From: a virus
DNA length: 35,052 nt
Strand: one strand, 5' to 3'
IMG/VR virus record: IMGVR_UViG_3300031209_000273
Span: 1 to 35,052 of that record
Shown here in pieces: positions 32,601 through 35,052 of the stretch (within the stretch, counting starts at the first letter, position 1; each line of letters begins with the position of its first letter). The notes beneath the pieces are model-generated. The model did not search any database, had not been told where the DNA came from, and saw nothing but the letters and a program-made list of their open reading frames with translations. The position numbers were made by a program, and so were the translations under genes.

Positions 32601-33659
32601 GACCTGCGCATCATCGACGCTGTTCGTCAGGATCGCGCTATCTACGATCTGCCGCCCGGAGAGTCCCGCCCTGCATCATTGTCGACGCCGACAGTCTTCG
32701 GCACCCCCGATGTGATCCTGCTGGACCTGCCGCAGCTGCGCGAGGATCAACCGGCGCACCGGCCAGTCATTGCGGGTCATGCCAAGCCATGGCCGGGCGA
32801 AATGGCGGTGTATCGCAGTGCGGCGACGGATGGATTTGCACTGCTGACCACATTTAGCGCGCGCGCCCGCATGGGCGTGCTCGCAGCGGACTTCTACGCT
32901 GGGCCAGTGTCGCGCTTCGATTTTGGGAACGCGCTGGTGGTCGATCTCTATTCCGGAACGTTGGAAAGCGTCACGGATATTACCCTGCTTGGCGGTGCCA
33001 ATGCGCTGGCCATCGAAACCGCTCCCGGCGCATGGGAGATCGTCCAGGCAGGCAACGCAGAGCTGATCGCGTCCGGGCGATATCGCCTGACCCGGCTGCT
33101 GCGCGGTCAGCGTGGAACGGAGAACGCAGTCGTGAGTGTCGTACCAACCGGCGCGCGCGTCGTCGTGCTGGATGCCACGCTGGCATCACTGCCCATCGCG
33201 GAGGCCGATCTCGGCCTGCCATGGAATTGGCGCGTCGGTCCAGCCTCACGCCCGGTCATTGACGAGACCTTTGCGGCGACCACCTTCACGCCTGAGGGCG
33301 CTGGTCTGCGGCCCTTCTCAGTGGCGCATGTTGAGCAGCCATGGCAAACAGCGCGTAGCCTGGGCGATCTGACGATCCGCTGGATGCGTCGGTCGCGGTC
33401 GCTCGCCGCTGACAACTGGGGTGCGGGCGATGTGCCTTTGGCCGAGGACAGTGAGGCCTATGAGGTGGAAATTCACGACGGCGGAACGGTCATACGCACG
33501 CTGACTACGTCGACGACCAGCGCCTTCTACAATGCTGCCCAGCAGACCGCCGATTGGGGTGCGCTGCTCGGGCCCGAAGACACGCTCGACATCCGCATCT
33601 ACCAGCTCTCCGCCCTGATCGGGCGAGGGGCGGCCAAGACCGTCACACTGACATTCTGA
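29685..33659 (+). CDS. Large tail-tip protein with GTA TIM-barrel domain, RcGTA gp15-like host specificity protein
   Basis: At 1324 residues this is the central tip ('megatron') protein. It starts at the ATG 10 bases after the peptidase stop. The open frame begins earlier, but the earlier part overlaps the peptidase. The glycine-rich N-terminal 50 residues (GSAIGGSIGGGLLGVSAVTI) may insert into the membrane. A GTA TIM-barrel, glycoside hydrolase-like domain spans about 430-740, with HYAQLCKAAGGVDAFLIGTE and FIGIDNYMPLSDW. A phage-tail_3-type domain follows (about 800-960), then beta-rich domains and a C-terminal fibronectin-like end (YEVEIHDGGTVIRTLTTSTT). It connects the hub to receptor-binding parts and may digest surface sugars. 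Confidence 0.95.
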   Translation: MATLVLGAVGSAIGGSIGGGLLGVSAVTIGGFIGSSVGSLVDSWIVSSLAPAQRIEGARLDGLRITSSTEGAVIPRLFGRMRIGGNIIWATDFREETKTTTQGGGKGGGGGKVKTTEYLYYASFAVALCEGEITGIGRVWADGKAMDMTGVTWRWYPGDEAQGPDPFISAKMGAANTPAYRGTAYVVFEELDLSSFGNRLPQISFEVFRPLADPDTAEGLVKAVTLIPASGEFSYATAPVKKSTGPGGATVAENLNAISDTADIVVALDRLQAMAPAVESVSLVVAWFGDDLRAGSCKVRPGVEVAAKTTKPSVWSVNGVSRANAVLVSRDAEDRPVYGGTPADFAVVQAIREMKARGLRVTFYPFILMDVPPGNAKPNPYSANAAGVGQPTFPWRGRITCSPAAGFAGSVDKTASAAPQVSALFGTATPANFSVSGEAVSWTGPVGEWGLRRMVLHYAQLCKAAGGVDAFLIGTEMPGLTTIRSGATTYPAVQAYRDLAAAVRVILGPGTKISYAADWSEYFGHQPGDGSGDVFFHLDPLWADANIDFIGIDNYMPLSDWRDGFDHADAALAPAIYDRAYLQSNINGGEGFDWFYASALDRTAQNRTPISDGAAAKPWVFRFKDLRAWWQNAHFNRPGGVESGTPTAWVPQSKSIWFTELGCPAIDRGTNQPNVFFDPKSSESFTPYFSRGWRDDAIQRAYLEATYLFWSAPANNPLSGMTGARMVNVPECSAWTWDARPYPFFPELTDVWTDGPNWQLGHWLTGRLGAVSLAALVRHLCLRAGMPKGQIDVTGLWGAVEGYVISALEAPRASISTLARHFGFDAVESEGRIRFLMRGRIATSTITPDGMVAPTSGQGDVMELTRAQETELPQALKWQVARADEDYDAAQVEARRITVDTTRIASEAFPMAVPPEEAERRCRRALMEAWVGRETAVFRLPPSRLALDPCDVIQLDHDGRLTEMRLASIADSDLRIIDAVRQDRAIYDLPPGESRPASLSTPTVFGTPDVILLDLPQLREDQPAHRPVIAGHAKPWPGEMAVYRSAATDGFALLTTFSARARMGVLAADFYAGPVSRFDFGNALVVDLYSGTLESVTDITLLGGANALAIETAPGAWEIVQAGNAELIASGRYRLTRLLRGQRGTENAVVSVVPTGARVVVLDATLASLPIAEADLGLPWNWRVGPASRPVIDETFAATTFTPEGAGLRPFSVAHVEQPWQTARSLGDLTIRWMRRSRSLAADNWGAGDVPLAEDSEAYEVEIHDGGTVIRTLTTSTTSAFYNAAQQTADWGALLGPEDTLDIRIYQLSALIGRGAAKTVTLTF

Positions 33660-33671
33660 CATTCTGACATT
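33648..33671. repeat. Three tandem copies of an 8-base unit across a stop codon
   Basis: CTGACATT is repeated three times at 33648-33671 and is followed by CTGAAAGG, which holds the ribosome site of the next gene. The first stop codon in the frame of the large tip protein is within copy 2. As 8 is not a multiple of 3, gain or loss of a copy changes only the gap length beyond the stop. Confidence 0.8.
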
Positions 33672-33685
33672 CTGAAAGGACCACC

Positions 33686-34762
33686 ATGTCCGACGCCACG
33701 ACAAACCTGCTGCTGCCCTATATCCTGGCGTCGCAGGCCCAGAAGCATGTCACCCACAACGAGGCGCTGCGGCTACTCGACGGGCTCGTGCAGCTCTCCG
33801 CCCTCGACCGTGATATGACCGCGCCACCCGGTTCTCCAGAAGATGGCGACCGCTACATCGTCGCCTCCGGCGCAACCGGTGATTGGGCCGGGTGGGATCT
33901 GAACGTTGCGGTGTTCACCGATGGCGCTTGGTTGCGCCTGCCGCCGCGCGTGGGCTGGAGGACATGGATTGAGGATGAGGGGTTGCTGCTCGTTTACAAC
34001 GGCTCCGAGTGGGTCGGAACCACTCCTGCGTCACTGCAGAACCTCACATTGCTCGGGTTGGGCACCACCGCCGATGCCGTCAACCCGTTTTCGGCCAAGC
34101 TCAACGCGGCACTCTGGACTGCCAAGACCGTGGCCGAAGGCGGGAACGGCGATCTCTTCTACACGATGAACAAGGAGGCTGCGGGCGACGATCTCGGTCT
34201 GACGCTGCAGACCAACTTCTTGACAAAGGCGCTGGTCGGCCTGTTCGGGTCGGACAGTTTCCGGCTCGCGGTGTCCACCGATGGCAGTACCTTCTTCGAC
34301 GGGCTGACTATCGACAACACCAACGGCATCGTCGATCAGCCGCAGCTGCCGCGCTTCAAGGCGTATACCGACTACGACAACTATGTCGGTGTCGGGGCCT
34401 GGACGAAGATCGCTCTCAATAATACCGATTATAACGATCAGGGCGCGTTCGACGCCGGAACCAACCGGTTCACCGCACCCGTCGACGGCACCTACCTTTT
34501 CGGCGCGACGCTGCTCTACAAGATCAACGCCAGCGCCACGGCCCGCATGCGCGGGCGGCTCGTGCTGAATGGCGCAACTGAAATCCGGGGCTCCTTCGGC
34601 GAAATTTCCGCCACCCACGTCACGCTCGCGACCGCCATCTGGCTGCAGACCATGGTGCCGTTGAGCGCGGGCGATACCGTCGAGTTGCAAGGGTATTTCC
34701 GGGTCGCAGACGGCTACTTCGCGGCCGACCACACGTCCTTCTGGGGCTGCAAGGTCGGCTGA
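33686..34762 (+). CDS. DUF2793 protein with C-terminal C1q-like domain, probable receptor-binding tip protein
   Basis: The 358-residue protein has a DUF2793 N-terminal domain (about 1-115: LLLPYILASQAQKHVTHNEA, then EDGDRYIVASGATGDWAGWD), which is thought to attach it to the tip. A linker region follows (120-215: TAKTVAEGGNGDLFYTMNKE; FRLAVSTDGSTFFDGLTIDN), and then a C-terminal jelly-roll domain of the C1q/TNF type (about 222-358: WTKIALNNTDYNDQGAFDAG, FTAPVDGTYLFGATLLY, SFWGCKVG at the end). C1q-like trimers often bind sugars or proteins, which suits receptor recognition. AAAGGA precedes the ATG. The domain call is by pattern and the ligand is unknown. Confidence 0.85.
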   Translation: MSDATTNLLLPYILASQAQKHVTHNEALRLLDGLVQLSALDRDMTAPPGSPEDGDRYIVASGATGDWAGWDLNVAVFTDGAWLRLPPRVGWRTWIEDEGLLLVYNGSEWVGTTPASLQNLTLLGLGTTADAVNPFSAKLNAALWTAKTVAEGGNGDLFYTMNKEAAGDDLGLTLQTNFLTKALVGLFGSDSFRLAVSTDGSTFFDGLTIDNTNGIVDQPQLPRFKAYTDYDNYVGVGAWTKIALNNTDYNDQGAFDAGTNRFTAPVDGTYLFGATLLYKINASATARMRGRLVLNGATEIRGSFGEISATHVTLATAIWLQTMVPLSAGDTVELQGYFRVADGYFAADHTSFWGCKVG

Positions 34763-34823
34763 ACGGCTTTGACCAGCCACCGTTTCGCAGGCGGATGAGG
34801 ATCGATCATCAAAGGAAATCACC

Positions 34824-35052
34824 ATGACAGAACGTAACTCCCTCGCGCAGGAGATCGGCGCGGCCTTGCGCGACCACGGCATTACCGCCGCCATCACGGC
34901 GCTGATCGGCGGCACCATCGCGCTGCTGGCCGCTGTCTCGCGCAGGGCGTTCACCAATGACGCCATGCTGGCCCGGCTGGACCGCGAGCTTCTGGCCGAG
35001 CGTGACCGCGTCGACCGCCAGCGGGCCGAGGACCGCAAGGGCGATGCCGACC
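34824..35052 (+). CDS. Small membrane-anchored coiled-coil phage protein, cut by the window end
   Basis: The gene starts at the ATG at 34824, preceded by AAAGGAAA, and is open to the right edge (76 codons). The visible part has one membrane helix (about residues 21-41: TAAITALIGGTIALLAAVSR), followed by a charged helix likely to form a coiled coil (LARLDRELLAERDRVDRQRA). Such proteins follow the tip genes in Rhodobacteraceae phages. A role in lysis (holin-like) is possible by position, but a single helix plus coiled coil is not enough to say so. It is not among the larger open frames because it is truncated. Confidence 0.7.
   Translation, partial: MTERNSLAQEIGAALRDHGITAAITALIGGTIALLAAVSRRAFTNDAMLARLDRELLAERDRVDRQRAEDRKGDAD

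Noticed and set aside
27724-33659. The region as part of a true gene transfer agent cluster
   Set aside because: Only the tip block is GTA-like. The head and terminase are lambda-type, and the genome carries cargo and methyltransferases, as a real phage would.
1-35052. tRNA genes, rRNA, CRISPR arrays, insertion sequences, attachment sites, integrase
   Set aside because: None was seen on reading both strands. The only regular repeats are the short ones at 9100-9312 and 33648-33671, which lack the spacer structure of a CRISPR array.

Overview
The window is the middle of a tailed-phage (siphovirus) prophage or temperate phage genome from a high-GC alphaproteobacterium, most likely a member of the Rhodobacteraceae. 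The reasons are the family-specific late genes: a DUF6441 neck protein, the four-gene DUF2460 / DUF2163 / NlpC-P60 / TIM-barrel tail-tip block that matches the end of the Rhodobacter capsulatus gene transfer agent (RcGTA) cluster, and a DUF2793 tip protein. No integrase, repressor, lysis gene, tRNA, CRISPR array or insertion sequence is visible, so both phage ends lie outside the window.

Layout. (1) 3-904: the C-terminal end of a probable DNA cytosine methyltransferase and a conserved phage protein of unknown function. (2) 905-8949: an island of about 8 kb with an Xre/MbcA-type antitoxin and RES-domain toxin, then a complete type I restriction-modification operon (hsdM, hsdS, hsdR). (3) 8950-9491: a non-coding stretch with ten copies of a short GAAKCCAS repeat. 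(4) 9492-12327: two tandem paralogous ParB-domain DNA methyltransferases and a small membrane protein (DUF7220-like). (5) 12337-13604: a leftward operon of three small genes, including a DUF3489 protein. (6) 13605-13727: an AT-rich gap, a candidate site for the late promoter and/or cos. (7) 13728-21774: a lambda-like packaging and head module: small and large terminase, gpW, portal, S49 protease with a probable nested scaffold, gpD-like decoration protein, gpE-like capsid, head-tail connector and neck protein. (8) 21826-23105: a two-gene cassette inserted backwards in the late operon, with a DUF1828-like protein and a histidine-rich protein of unknown function. (9) 23231-34762: the tail module. 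It includes a G/GT-type tail chaperone pair joined by a probable programmed -1 frameshift at A-AAA-AAC, a tape measure protein, the RcGTA-like tip block and a DUF2793 protein with a C1q-like C-terminal domain. (10) 34824-end: the start of a small membrane-anchored coiled-coil protein.

How it fits together. Late genes run rightward with overlapping ATGA/TTGA junctions, as in a single transcription unit. The left half is dominated by DNA modification and defence: up to four methyltransferases, one restriction enzyme and one NAD-targeting toxin-antitoxin pair. This suggests a phage that protects its own DNA and guards its host against rivals. The most noteworthy items are the inverted cassette of unknown function at 21826-23105, the frameshift-expressed GT protein (whose T part has no start codon of its own), and the duplicated ParB-methyltransferases with different catalytic motifs.
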